The notes: a model not told the origin generated them from the sequence alone. DNA of 64,000 bases from Ceratodon purpureus (GCA_014871385.1 CM026426.1:1685852-1749851), one strand, 5' to 3'; counted from the first letter of the stretch, positions 47,701 through 58,868 are shown. Translations and numbers: made by a program.

Positions 47701-50700
47701 CATCCCAAACCGCAGATGCAGTCTGTTCATCCGCCGGCGTCTTCTCCTTGTAGGCCTTAGCTGCTTCATCCGAGGCCACAGCAATTTCCCGCTGTAGAAG
47801 GATGACTAATTTTTAGAGAATTCATAAATGAACGAAATAAAACTTTCAAAGAATGAGTGGAGATAAAACGACCGAAGACAGAGAGGAGTTATAACTTACT
47901 CGGTAAAGAAATGCGATGAAAACTCGAGTAGTCAAGGGAAACCATGACGGGTTCGGTGGCTTGTTCTTCAAACAAGCATCGTATTCTTCAGGGTTCAGGA
48001 GGTCCTTGAACTCCTCCAGCTTCATCATACCGAATGAGCGGATTCGAAACAATTTTGCTGGGAGATTACTCTTCACGTGGTCATTCTCAGTCGACCTGAA
48101 TATCAATTTAGTAAGTAAGTGTAAAGAAATATGATAGAAAAAGACTTCAAATGGATAACAAATAGTAAAGAGTTTTAAACGTACCAGTTGATGTCGTGCA
48201 TGGCATGCAAGAGATTGCCCACATGGCCACGGGGGTCAAGTACAATGCAATGCACTGAGATGTGCCAGGATGGGTCGTCCTGATGATGCTTGTTGATATG
48301 CCGGAGCCATGCGGAGAGGCGATGGTTACCCTCCCAGACAAAAAACATCTTGTGCGAGAACTGAATCAAGTCCTCGTCACCAGAGATATCATCATCAAAA
48401 CGATCACTCGCTGCCCTCCAGAAAGGGCTCCAAGTGGCCATGACCTCCGCCGTCACATTCTTCGTTTGCTCTTCAGTGTTGTACATGGAGATGTACATGA
48501 CGCGGTCCCCATCTCTGTATCCCTTAACAAACTCCCGCTCCAAGTGTTGTACCCCCATTTCACCCACTGGTCGAACCTTGGCCATTGGGATCATCCTGCA
48601 TAGGGGCACAAGCATTCTCGACTTATGCGTGGGTTTGATCCTGAGGTTGTTGATGACAGCGTTGGAGTCCAGCTTGTATTGTATACGATGCTGCAATTCT
48701 CCTTCTATAGCAGTCTTCAAGTCAGTTGGGCAAGATGGTTTTGCCAACACATCTTGTGTTTGAGTAACCTGCCAAGAGGTGTGCAGATTAAGAGAGGAAT
48801 CACAATCAAAGGAAGTCATGCAAAGAATACAAGTATGTAAAAGAAAGTAACAATATATCTTCATACTGTCATTTCTTTTGTAACAAATCAATCGTCATCT
48901 GCGCTTGGGGGAACTATCTACGTGATGCTCGACTATAGTACTCCTTAGACTGTCTACAGTTCCAGTGACGGCGCCTCCTCCAAAACCGCCTGGTTTGCTG
49001 AACTGGGCACGGCAGAATTGCCGGTAGAGCAAACACCACATGGGCTGGCCTTCTGACTCTGATAGGCGAGGAAGGAGAGGGTGGAGACATAGGCGGTGAG
49101 TCCTCTAGAGGGGAAGTGGGCATGTAGGCCAGCGACGTAGGCTCATACACTGGCGAGGTGGGCAAGTACACGGGAGAAGTAGGCATGTACTGTGGAGAGT
49201 GGACCTCAAAAGGTCCACTATCTCCAACTACAGGGTTGTCTACATCACAGGTACAATAAGGCTGATCAAATGAATCTAAGAGATCAGAAACATTGATAAC
49301 TGAAATAGGGGAGGTCGCGGACATCTCAGGAGCATCTGAATATACCTAGAGTAGAAGAAATGAATAGAGGGTTATATACCACTTTAAAAATATATGTAAG
49401 CAATGAATCAAAGAACAGAAGTCAAGTACGTAAAACTAGTAACGTACCTCGGTCTCAGCTGGAGTTGGGACTTCACGTTGACTTCCCATATTATCCTCAG
49501 AAGATTCCTAATTCATACACAAAGAAATTGACTATGAATGAAAAAACAACTATAAAGACAATTAAATGTGAATAATCATCCATCAAACCTCCATTCACTA
49601 AAAAGGATTAACACAATACTAAAACAAATAAATCCAGAAGCTCAACATAAATTACAACTACACCTTACTAATTTAACGCATAAAAAGAAATGCTCGAGGG
49701 GGAGCCCGAAGCTACTGTCGTCAACGACAGTAGCAGGAGCCTCCTCATTTTCCTTTTTTTTAATTTTGCAAAGTGCTTCATCGGCCCACCCCAAGGGGGC
49801 GAGCCTCGGCAGCGGGCATGCTCGAGGGGGAGCCCCAAGCTACTGTCGTCAACGACAGTAGCACGAGCCTCCTCATTTTTCTCTTTCTTTTTTTTGGAAA
49901 AGTGCTTCATCGGCACACCCCAAGGGGGCGAGCCTCGGCAGCGGGCATGCTCGAGGGGGAGCCCCAAGCTACTGTCGTCAACGACAGTAGCACGAGCCTC
50001 CTCATTTTCCTTTTTTTTAATTTTGAAAAGTGCTTCATCGGCCCACCCCAAGGGGGCGAGCCTCGGCAGCGGGCATGCTCGAGGGGGAGCCCCAAGCTAC
50101 TGTCGTCAACGACAGTAGCAGGAGCCTCCTCATTTTCCTTTTTTTTTATTTTGAAAAGTGCTTCATCGGCCCACCCCAAGGGGCGAGCCTCGGCAGCGGG
50201 CATGCTCGAGGGGGAGCCCCAAGCTACTGTCATCAACGACAGTAGCAGGAGCCTCCTCATAATCCTTTTTTTTTATTTTGAAAAATGCTTCATCGGCCCA
50301 CCCCAAGGGGGCGAGCCTCGGCAGCGGGCATGCTCGAGGGGGAGCCCCAAGCTACTGTCGTCAACGACAGTAGCACGAGCCTCCTCATTATCCTTTTTTT
50401 TAATTTTGGAAAATGCTTCATCGGCCCACCCCAAGGGGGCGAGCCTCGGCCGCGGGCATGCTCGAGGGGCAGCCCCATGCTACTGTCGTCAACGACAGTA
50501 GCAGGAGCCTCCTCATTTTCCTCTTTCTTTTTTTTTGAAAAGTGCTTCATCGGCCCACCCCAAGGGGGCGAGCCTCGGCAGCGGGCATGCTCGAGGGGGA
50601 GCCCCAAGCTACTGTCGTCAATGACAGTAGGTGGAGCCTCCTCATTATCCTTTTTTTTAATTTTGGAAAATGCTTCATCGGCCCACCCCAAGGGGGCGAG

Positions 50701-52929
50701 CCTCGGCCGCGGGCATGCTCGAGGGGGAGCCCCATGCTACTGTCGTCAACGACAGTAGCAGGAGCCTCCTCATTTTCCTCTTTCTTTTTTTTTGAAAAAT
50801 GCTTCATCGGCCCACCCCAAGGGGGCGAGCCTCGGCAGCGGGCATGCTCGAGGGGGAGCCCCAAGCTACTGTCGTCAACGACAGTAGCAGGAGCCTCCTC
50901 ATAATCCTTTTTTTTAATTTTGAAAAATGCTTCATCGGCCCACCCCAAGGGGACGAGCCTCGGCAGCGGGCATGCTCGAGGAGGAGCCCCAAGCTACTAT
51001 CGTCAACGACAGTAGCACGAGCCTCCTCATTATCCTTTTTTTTAATTTTGAAAAGTGCTTCATTGGCCCACCCCAAGGGGTGAGCCTCGGCCGCGGGCAT
51101 GCTCGAGGGGCAGCCCCAAGCTACTGTCGTCAACGACAATAGCAGGAGCCTCCTCATTTTCCTTTTTTTTAATTTTGAAAAGTGCTTCATCGGCCCACCC
51201 CAAGGGGTGAGCCTCGGCCGCGGGCATGCTCGAGGGGCAGCCCCAAGCTACTGTCGTCAACGACAGTAGCGGGAGCCTCCTCATATTCCTATTTTTGATT
51301 TTGAAAAATGCTTCATTGGCCCACCCCAAGGGGTGATGCTCGGCCGCGGGCATGCTCGAGGGGGAGCCTGTCTCTCTCCCTAACTCTCTCCCTGTCCATC
51401 TCCCCGCGGCCACTCCCTGTCCCTCTCCCTTACCCTCCCCCTGCCCATCTCTCTCGCGGCTATTCCCTGTCCCTCTCCCTTACCCTCTCCCTGCCCATCT
51501 CCCTCGTGACTATTCGCTGTCCCTCTCCCTAACCCACTCCCTGTCCATCTCCCTCGCGGCCACTCCGTGTCCCTCTCCCTAACTCTCTTCGTGTCCATCT
51601 CCCCGCGGCCTCTCCCTGTCCCTCTCCCTAATCCACTACGCAATCCAATCCCCATCCCGCACCCAATTCAAAACCCACAACCCGAACTTAGAACCCGAAG
51701 CAAACAATCAACCCACAACCCGAACTTCCAACCCAAAACCCACGATCCAAAGCTACAACAAAAACCCCAAGCAGCAACCTTGACTCGCATTGCACCCATG
51801 TCAATCCGCAAAGAGGTTCCAATCCCCATAATCCTCAACACCCAGCACTTAGAATAATCATCTCATAATCATTATTTGCCACATCCCCATCAATCCGTAC
51901 GACAAAATCCGTACCCCAAGCATTCAAACCGCATTACACCAAGCAATCATACCTCATCTCCATCTTCCCGTTCTCCCTCCTCATCGTCCTTATCAGTTCT
52001 CTCCTGCTCCTCAGGAAACCCAGGCGGCGCGAGCTGCTCCTCTGCTCCTCCGAGCTCCTCCACCGCCATCTCGACAACAGCCTCCTCCGCGGCCTCTGCA
52101 CCGACCTCCGCCTGCTCCTCACCTGCTCTCAGAAGCCCTGCCCTCACCTGCTCCTCCCTCGCAGCCATTGCAAACCCTCCTTCTCCTGCTCCCAATATCT
52201 CGATTCTCGCTCTCCTCGCGATGGCAGCCAAATGGTCGAGTTCACGACCCTCTTCAGAAGGTGAGTCAAAAGTCCGATCTCCCTCTACCCTTATCCTTTG
52301 GTTACTCTACACATTTATTTTAAACATTTACAGTCGTGAGTGCTACCGTATGTGAGTTTAAGCAGATGCTTCGGTACTTTAGATTGATTCATTGTCAATA
52401 GAAATGCGTCTACTCTTTAGAATGTTGAATTAATTTAAACAATGCACAGCAGTCAAGACGGTGTAAAAATGCTTACCGTTCCGGAGTTAAAATGTAAATT
52501 TGTTTGAGATCCCAACTCCCCTGTCAAAATTTCATTGAAGCTAATAGACGGTTGCGGTGACTCAACTCTTTGACTACAATTAAAAACTAATTCTTCCGTC
52601 ATGGCCTCAAGTGCTTCTCCACTTAAACCTACCTCCTGCTCGTGATTACTGACTACGGTGTTCTCTAAATACTCTTCCTTGTCCTCCACTATAGAGTCTA
52701 GAATGACTTTGCGAATGCTAGAAAATTTCAAGGCTAATGGCAGACCTGCTCCTCTCCTTTTCAGTGGTGCACTCAAATGGTCACCTTCCAAAACTACCTT
52801 CTTACGTGACTCTCTCCTCTTCCTCGCTCTCCTATCCGTAAAATCTGTACGACCTGATTTTCGTCTACATTTAGGAGTAACATAAGTGGAGGGAGATGGC
52901 CCTCCACTCTGCTTCATGTGTCTAACCAA
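44800..52929 (-). CDS. ParB-like / beta-class DNA methyltransferase-like gene of MULE-2
   Basis: About fifteen exons on the minus strand, all open. Likely upstream exons: 52929-52479 (ends in GTAAGC) and about 52260-51953 (acidic, ends in GTATGA). Then 49495-49448 (MGSQREVPTPAETE), 49345 onward with four YxPTSPx heptads (49189-49106), about 48774-48184 with MIPMAKVRPV and EGNHRLSAW (48308-48334, ParB-like), and eight or more short exons. Near 46119-45763 lies VDLIIADIPEN, where DPPY (motif IV) is expected. At 45676-45427 come PWRGPREKSP and DIVLDWNAGTG (motif I), and at 45341 onward IGRHILAFEEDEAIF. Motif IV before motif I marks the beta class, and ParB plus this fold is known from bacterial and phage proteins. 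DIPE in place of DPPY suggests lost or altered catalysis. It ends with SSDCSML at 44800. Confidence 0.75.
49106..49189 (-). other. RNA polymerase II CTD-like heptads in the ParB/methyltransferase-like protein
   Basis: Four units in a row: YMPTSPV, YLPTSPV, YEPTSLA, YMPTSPL. They match YSPTSPS except mainly at the second position. A SP/PP-rich stretch follows. Confidence 0.85.
49688..51365. repeat. 13-copy, 128-base minisatellite with a hairpin in each unit
   Basis: Units start at about 49711, 49839, 49968, 50096, 50223, 50351, 50479, 50608, 50736, 50865, 50993, 51120 and 51247, with a period of 127-129. Each holds two 11-base arms, GCTACTGTCGT and its complement, around a CA centre, then GGAGCCTCCTCAT, a T-rich tract, GTGCTTCATCGGCCCACCCC and GGGCATGCTCGAGGGG. 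Arms are conserved better than the T-tract. The array lies in the predicted first long intron (51952-49496) of the minus-strand gene. The open frames seen in it on both strands are by-products of the repeat. Confidence 0.95.
51366..51640. repeat. CT-rich tandem repeat
   Basis: About five imperfect units built from CTCCCTGTCCATCTCCC and GCGGCCACTCC. It adjoins the hairpin array without a gap, in the same intron. Confidence 0.9.
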
Positions 52930-53464
52930 AGGAAGAACTCTCTCACAAAAAGGCTCTCTTGAGAACTTCCTCCCGGCTTAAATACCTATAACGTACAGCC
53001 CAAAAAAGATATAGAATCTTAACCATTGACACATTTCCTACCCTCTCTATATTAAGAGTAACAATAACAATTCTATAAATGAAGTAAAATTTAAAATATC
53101 AACCTTTTAATAATAAATCTAAATCCAAGCACACTATAAATTAAAAGATCTGATTCAAGCACTTCAAAGCATGCTTATTTTCATATTTATTGTTTTAAAT
53201 GTACAATTAAAATGACGGCTCATTCTAATCTTATAAAACAGCATGACAAATAAAATCCGCTTCACGATTCAAATTGTTAAAGTCTAGTTCTAAAATTCTA
53301 TCGTCATATACTTAGACCTGCAAAAAGTGGCATTGTAATTAGTTAGCGCCGTCTCTCTTAAATCTTACATTTGTTACCTAACAGAATGAATCATTCTCCA
53401 GCTGTTCACATAGACATTCCAACCTGAATAAAATGATCAACAGCGATGCATCATTCCTCTCACT
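52930..53464. promoter_or_regulatory. Spacer between divergent MULE-2 genes
   Basis: About 0.5 kb, AT-rich, between the presumed start of the minus-strand ParB/methyltransferase-like gene and the plus-strand transposase. It probably holds both promoters. No specific box can be named with confidence. Confidence 0.4.
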
Positions 53465-56400
53465 TTGATCTCACGATATCGCTTCGCTACTTCACTCACT
53501 CTTCTACTCTCTGCGTCTGCAAGCATGGGGATGCTCTGTCTGTATGCCCAAGGCATGGGCATCCCTCTTAGGTTTTGCGTAGATGACGATGGTCTAGCTA
53601 CAGTTTCCTCTCTTCGCCTTAGTCTTAGATTCCAATTCCGTGAGGATTCTATCAGTATAGAGGAGGAGATCTTTGATGACGTTACTGCGGAGGTTACCCA
53701 CACCCTCGGGCAACCTTCAGTGAGAGATGAAAACAATATGTTGCAGTGGAGACTCTTCCCTGGGTCCTATAGAGTCTATGGTCTTACTGATTCTCTGATG
53801 GCTGCATCCACTGAGATCCTCACCCCCCGCCGCTCTTCTACTTGCACAATTCAGACTCCCTTACCTCGTGATGTCAAGATCAAAGTCGAGCCCGGTACTG
53901 AGACTTCCGATGTAGAAAAACCTCCTCCTCCGTCCGTCATATCCCTCTCCTCTGATGATGAATTCAGTCCCGTCAAGTTGGTGCTTAAGGTCCACGCTGA
54001 TGCTCCTCCTTCCAATGTCTCCCCTCCATTGTCCCAAGTCACAGTTAGCATTGTTCCGCTCCTTAAGGAGATTGCTAAGACGCGTGGGTCCAAAAACATT
54101 TTGAAGAAGATAGACTATTCCACTATTAGACACGAGAGAGTAGAGTACTTGCCTGCGAAGTTTGATGGTCCGGTTCTTTTTAAGTTGCCACCAGCTGCTG
54201 TAGGATCCTCTAAGCTCGCTGCCAAGTCAATGCAGGGAATGGACAAACGATACGACGGACACTTGTGGACCAAGACCATCACAACAAACATCAAAAACGA
54301 CTTCGGACTCTCTTTTCGAAGTTCCACCAGCGTCGGATGGCTGCGTTGCACGAACGAGGAGTGTGACTTCCTCAAGCGTGTTCCCAAGATCTTCGAGGTT
54401 AACGAGACTGAGTTCGAAGGCTCTACCCTGCAAGCTTTTCTCATGGATCAGCCTCCTCCATCTGACTCCACGCTAGTGTGCAAGGTATGTAAAGTACCTC
54501 CATCATGTGTAGCTACATGCGAGGCTAAGATTTATTACGTTGTGGGCAAACCTAATCAGACTAGAGCTTGTATTCACATAGGAACATATGATCATCCTAT
54601 GAAAGTAGGAGACTACAGAGACTCTAAAGCAGAGATTAGTAGCTTAATAGAAGAGCAGGTAGAGATGAACAACAAAGCAACAAAGAGCGCCGTTGTCCTG
54701 GAGGCGAGCAAACTCCTCATCGGGAGCTACCTTCTACAGCCCGAGGATGCACCACCGAGGAAGCTGACGATGGAGGAGCTGGTTCCTATTTTGGATCGTT
54801 GCAAAGACATGGCGTCACCAAACATCCGCAACAAAGTCGCCACCTTCAAAAAATTCAAAAGGTACGGAATCATGGACGGTATTACCAAGCTCCGTGGAAA
54901 CAGTCTCTGGGCGTATGTCCAGGAGAATAGGTTTCCTGGTCAGGGATCTATACGTGACAAAGTCTTCGTCTTGAAAATGTCGGAGGTCGGGCCGGGAAGT
55001 GGTGTCGACTTGGTCAGCCGAATGCAAGCTGGTGGAGATTTGGAGAACGCATGGATCATGTTCAACCATGTTAAACGCGTGAAAGATCGGTCGACGATGG
55101 CGTGCCATATGTACGACGCCACCTACTGCCGCGTGATGACAATCGCCACTTGCGACATGCAGTCCGAAGACACGGAGGCCCAGCTCGTCTTCTGGAAAAA
55201 CCTCAACCTGGTCATGAAGATCAATGGCGTTGCAGCGCCGAACTTCAAGGGGTTCATGGCGGATAACGCACATGCGAATTGGAATGCAGTGCGAATCCTT
55301 TACGGCAATGGCAACAAAGAAGACCCAATGGAGGACCGGGAGAGGTCGTGCTTGTTCCACTGGACTCAGAACATGGTGGCGTATACGCAGAAGCACTTCC
55401 CCGAAGAACTCTGGGAACAGCACATGAAGATGTGCACTCAGTACAAGAATGCGACCAGCATGGCAGAGGCGGAAACTCTGTACCACGCGTTGCGAGCATG
55501 GTGGGCATCCACCGGGGTCGTTGGCGAGAGCGGGCTCATTAAACTCGATCAGTGGCTGTCATTCTGGCACCACCGCTTCCACCAGTGGGGGGGATTCACG
55601 ACCGAGGTATTATCTCTGCACTCTGTTTTGATGTTTTTGATACTGGTTTCCTAGCCCTAACCTACAAAACTCTAATCCGTGAATCTAACGTCACCTACTG
55701 TCAAATCTGCAGAAATTCACGAAAGAAGAACTCACAGAGATGCCCACCTGTAACCTCGCCGAAACAGTTCACAACAAGTGGCTCCAAGCTTCTGGAAACA
55801 ACGAGAACGACCTCTACGTTGCTACCGTGGACGATTTCGTTCGGGCTTTTCTTCAGGTTGTTAACTACTACCAGTTCCTCAAAGGTGACGTCGGCGGAAC
55901 AGGACCGTCCAAGAAGGAACTCACGCTCCGGATGGCTGAACGCAACGCGAAGAAATGGGGAAATCCTACACTGCTCGATAAGCCCATGCTCGATATGCCA
56001 GGCGCGGATGAGTTCTGCACCCGCCAACCTATCATGCCTGGAGCGGAAGTCTTCGGTTCACAGAAGCGAAAAGCCGACGTCCCCATCGGAGCTGACGAGG
56101 AGTCTCATCGCCCGGACAAGACAAACTTCTCACGCCCAAGAGGCCCAAGACGTGCCGTCAGGGCTCGCCCTATGCAGATGCCCGTCATTGTGGAAGACGA
56201 CTCCGAACACGACACCGAGGTAGAAGGTACCCAATCTCCTGCCCAGGAAGTTGATTCCCCTTTACCTTCACCTGTGAACAAGGGCGGCATTCGCCATGTC
56301 AACGCGGTTGAAGAAACCAAGGTCGACGTGAACGAGTGGCACATTTCCAGACTTCACAAACTTTCTGCGAAGTGCTGCTTGGCCCAAAGAGCTGAAACGA

Positions 56401-57206
56401 AGAAGAAGTGCACTGAGAGAATCGTCAGGGGGCCCCATTGCACAGCTGCACCGACCTACACTGGGCTTTGGACTAACTATCGCAGGAACACAGTCGAGAA
56501 GACAGAGTTCTTCTTCTGCTCCGACGATATTGAGCGCTGCGTGAAAGGCTCTAAGCGCAAGTGGGTAGCGCATTACTCAAAGGACTAGGAATTCCCCTCC
56601 ATTCCAGAGGTCTAGCCAATGAAACTAGGTACTAACCTAAAACTGACTGAGATTCTTGCCCTCGAAGCAGCAGGCTTTCAACTTCCGCCGAAGAAACCGG
56701 TCTCCCCAAGACGCCTCTTCTCCTCTGCCCCGCCCCCTACAAATCTCAGCTCGGTGTCAGTCCCTGCAGACGCTGACCGCTACCCAGGCAAGAGAGACGG
56801 CAAGATGGTGAAGCGCACTGCCAGTCGTCCCAATCCGGCGCAGCGACTCTCCATGGGCTCCTCCGAGTCACTCAAAGCGCGCCTCCGTTCCGTCACCATG
56901 ATACGTGAGCCGGGCCACGGTTGCATCATTGGGCTGGATTCGGGCGTCGCTCCACACATCACACGGTACCAGATTACTATCAGTTCTTACCCTGGTTGCA
57001 CTTGTCCTGCATTCCAGAAGACGATGACTACGTTCCGAGGCAGGACTCAGTTCACGTATTGTAAGCACCTTTACTACATACTCTTGAAGGTCTGCAACCG
57101 TGATCCCGAAGCCGAGCTATTCATCCATGCGCCTACCTTTAGCTTCAACGAGGTCAAGCTTCTCCTAGAGAGTGGAATCTTGCGTCACCCCTTGGCGAAG
57201 AAGTAG
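53465..57206 (+). CDS. MULE-2 transposase with SWIM finger
   Basis: Exon 1 is 53465-55606 and exon 2 runs from 55713 (GAG/GTATTA donor, CTGCAG acceptor) to a TAG at 56588. The same frame continues after a second TAG at 56619-57206. Seen: IKVE (residues 139-142, a sumoylation consensus) and VISLSSDDE (158-166, a SUMO-interacting type motif); CTNEECDFLKR and VCKVPPSC cysteine pairs; Asp551 in HMYDATYC; Asp600 in FMADNAHANW; CLFHWTQNM; WLSFWHHRFHQWGGF; Glu731 in NLAETVHNKW. That gives a D-D-E triad with ExxH after the last Glu, as in MULE transposases. The last part has CTCPAF and YCKHLYYILL, a CxC...CxH SWIM zinc finger. It cuts and joins the element ends in the nucleus. Whether the SWIM part is joined by splicing or read-through of TAG is open. 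Confidence 0.85.
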
Positions 57207-57460
57207 GTAGCCCTCCTACTTTAGAACTGCCATTCCCACAATGGCCATTTGTCACGTAGTGAATGATTTTAGTAATATACCATGTACTAAGTCAGCTATT
57301 CAGAAGCTGTATTGACTTTTTCATTATATTAAAGGTTTTGTCGTTCACATTGATTGCATTCTATTTCAATACGTTCTATCTTGAACAAGTGCACTATATA
57401 CCTCGTATACTCTGACATGTACCCTTTATTACAGCAAACATATACTTGTTATTAGATGTC

Positions 57461-57913
57461 CTAATCTTCAAACCTAACACGTTTAGGGTTGCCCACTACA
57501 CTATCAGCAGGATTGCGAACCTCTGACTGTACTACATGACAAACTACATTCGCGTTCACTTTCGTTCCCACACTTGGCAAGTGTCCTTGGTATGAACGTT
57601 TCAGCAATGGCCCACCTCCCCGCCTCCGATTCACTGATTCCCTGGAATAGGTTCCCCTTGGGATCTTTCCAACCTTGGAGTATGCATGAGGTTGCAAAGG
57701 CACATCTGCGTTCTCCTCCAACACTCTGATATCATCCGAATTTTCTGAACGTGGAGGGTCAGCTCTTACATCCGGTTGTACGTCAACATCCGTTGTCAAA
57801 GGACGCCCTTGGCTGTTGGCCATCACCTCTTCTTCGTCCTCGACCTCAACATATGGTTGAAATGGACAAACATCGTCAGCAAGTGATACAACAATATCTC
57901 TAACGTCTTCCAT
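57461..57913 (-). CDS. Hypothetical 150-residue acidic/basic protein of MULE-2
   Basis: An open frame MEDVRDIVVSLADDVCPF, an acidic first half (VEVEDEEEV), and a second half with NRRRGGGPLLKRSYQGHLP and a basic end (NPKRVRFED). The KR-rich, Gly, Leu-Pro-Leu pattern loosely recalls LKRRGAGLPLALK in the exon at 52479-52929, so the two may be related. Not recognised. Confidence 0.45.
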   Translation of the reverse strand: MEDVRDIVVSLADDVCPFQPYVEVEDEEEVMANSQGRPLTTDVDVQPDVRADPPRSENSDDIRVLEENADVPLQPHAYSKVGKIPRGTYSRESVNRRRGGGPLLKRSYQGHLPSVGTKVNANVVCHVVQSEVRNPADSVVGNPKRVRFED

Positions 57914-58111
57914 AACTGCTGTCCCGCACTATGGAAAAGAGCTTCACAAAACACCAACAGAAAAGAGGAAGAGACATACAATAATCCCACCTTAAATATC
58001 CGTGAAGATGATGCTTGGCGCCCTTGAAAATCGGCTTTTCATTGATTTGAAAGTTGTCGTCCTAAAATGAATGAAATAGGATGAGGGTTGAGCAGAAGTC
58101 ATTTAGCATTT

Positions 58112-58144
<33 letters not shown>

Positions 58145-58157
58145 AAATTATAAAAGC

Positions 58158-58192
<35 letters not shown>

Positions 58193-58640
58193 ATTTATAA
58201 AAAACGAAATTAGAAAAATAAAAGTAAACAAAAGGAAAAATAAATATTAAGGTTGAAAAAAATATGAAGGCGATAGAAAAAATAAAAGAGAAAATCAAAT
58301 GAAAGAGAATTAAAGGAAAGGACTCTTTTGACCCCTTTAACAAGATAGATAGAATAATGGAAGTTAATATAAAAAATAAAAGAAATAAAAAAGTTGTAAG
58401 GCATGTAGACTATGGCGGATGAATTCTAGCAATGTTAAGGAAATTAAATGTTACTTGATTCCTTTTAAGAGGTTCAATACCAATACATTTTAAGTAGTAA
58501 TTTGCATATAAATTTGAGGAGATAAGGGGAATTAATGTATGCCTGAACTAGTTTGAAGGAGCTCGAGCATAGTAATTGGTGCACGCTATAAAATTAATCA
58601 CCAAGATTAGAGAAAACGAACTACAAATTCAATGAAAATA
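57914..58640. other. Poly(A)-rich stretch without genes
   Basis: Two long A-runs (about 58119-58141 and 58159-58191) and A-rich DNA inside the right end of MULE-2. Nothing coding is supported. Confidence 0.6.
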
Positions 58641-58859
58641 CTGTAATTAGTCCACGGTTATAGGGTCAATAAAATTACTAAAATTAGTAACTTTCCAAAA
58701 ATATACTAAGAATATTCGAATCTTCTAATTTTATAATTTATTTTTAGTAAAAAATCTGCTATTTTAAGGTTCTGTCCCCCATTCTGTGCTCTCCGCTCTC
58801 CAAATCTGCGCTCACCGCTCTCCGCTCTGCGCTCTCCGCTCACGTACAAGCTACGTCCC
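58640..58859 (-). repeat. MULE-2 right terminal inverted repeat
   Basis: Read on the minus strand it starts GGGACGTAGCTTGTAC, then GTGAGCGGAGAGCG and further GAGCGGAGAGC units, as at the left end, with weaker matching farther in. Confidence 0.88.
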
Positions 58860-58868
58860 ACTATACAC
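58860..58868. repeat. Target-site duplication of MULE-2, right copy
   Basis: ACTATACAC, identical to 43134-43142. The MULE-1 reading frame resumes right after it. Confidence 0.93.

Larger units (their letters stand above)
43143..58859. mobile_element. MULE-2: 15.7-kb Mutator-like element inserted in MULE-1
   Basis: Exact 9-base duplications flank it. Its inverted ends begin GGG and contain GTGAGCGGAGAGCG. It carries a DDE/SWIM transposase on the plus strand (53465-57206), a long ParB/methyltransferase-like gene on the minus strand (44800-52929), a hairpin minisatellite and smaller frames. The exact flanks, the well-kept transposase and the long series of open exons point to a recent insertion. 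It may still be mobile or have been so recently. Confidence 0.92.

Noticed and set aside
49688-51365. CRISPR-like array, and several open frames on both strands
   Set aside because: The whole 128-base unit repeats, with no unique spacers, in a eukaryotic transposon intron. The open frames arise from the repeat itself.
51876-52355. Ser/Pro-rich plus-strand protein
   Set aside because: It is the antisense of an acidic, Ala/Glu-rich minus-strand exon that ends in a good splice donor.
53465-53535. Signal peptide at the start of the MULE-2 transposase (SLTLLLSASASMG)
   Set aside because: A nuclear transposase needs none, and the first Met is not proven to be the start; the hydrophobic stretch is short and follows several Arg residues by chance.
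58119-58191. Poly(A) runs as retrogene tails
   Set aside because: No processed gene precedes them on either strand, and they lie within AT-rich MULE-2 end sequence.
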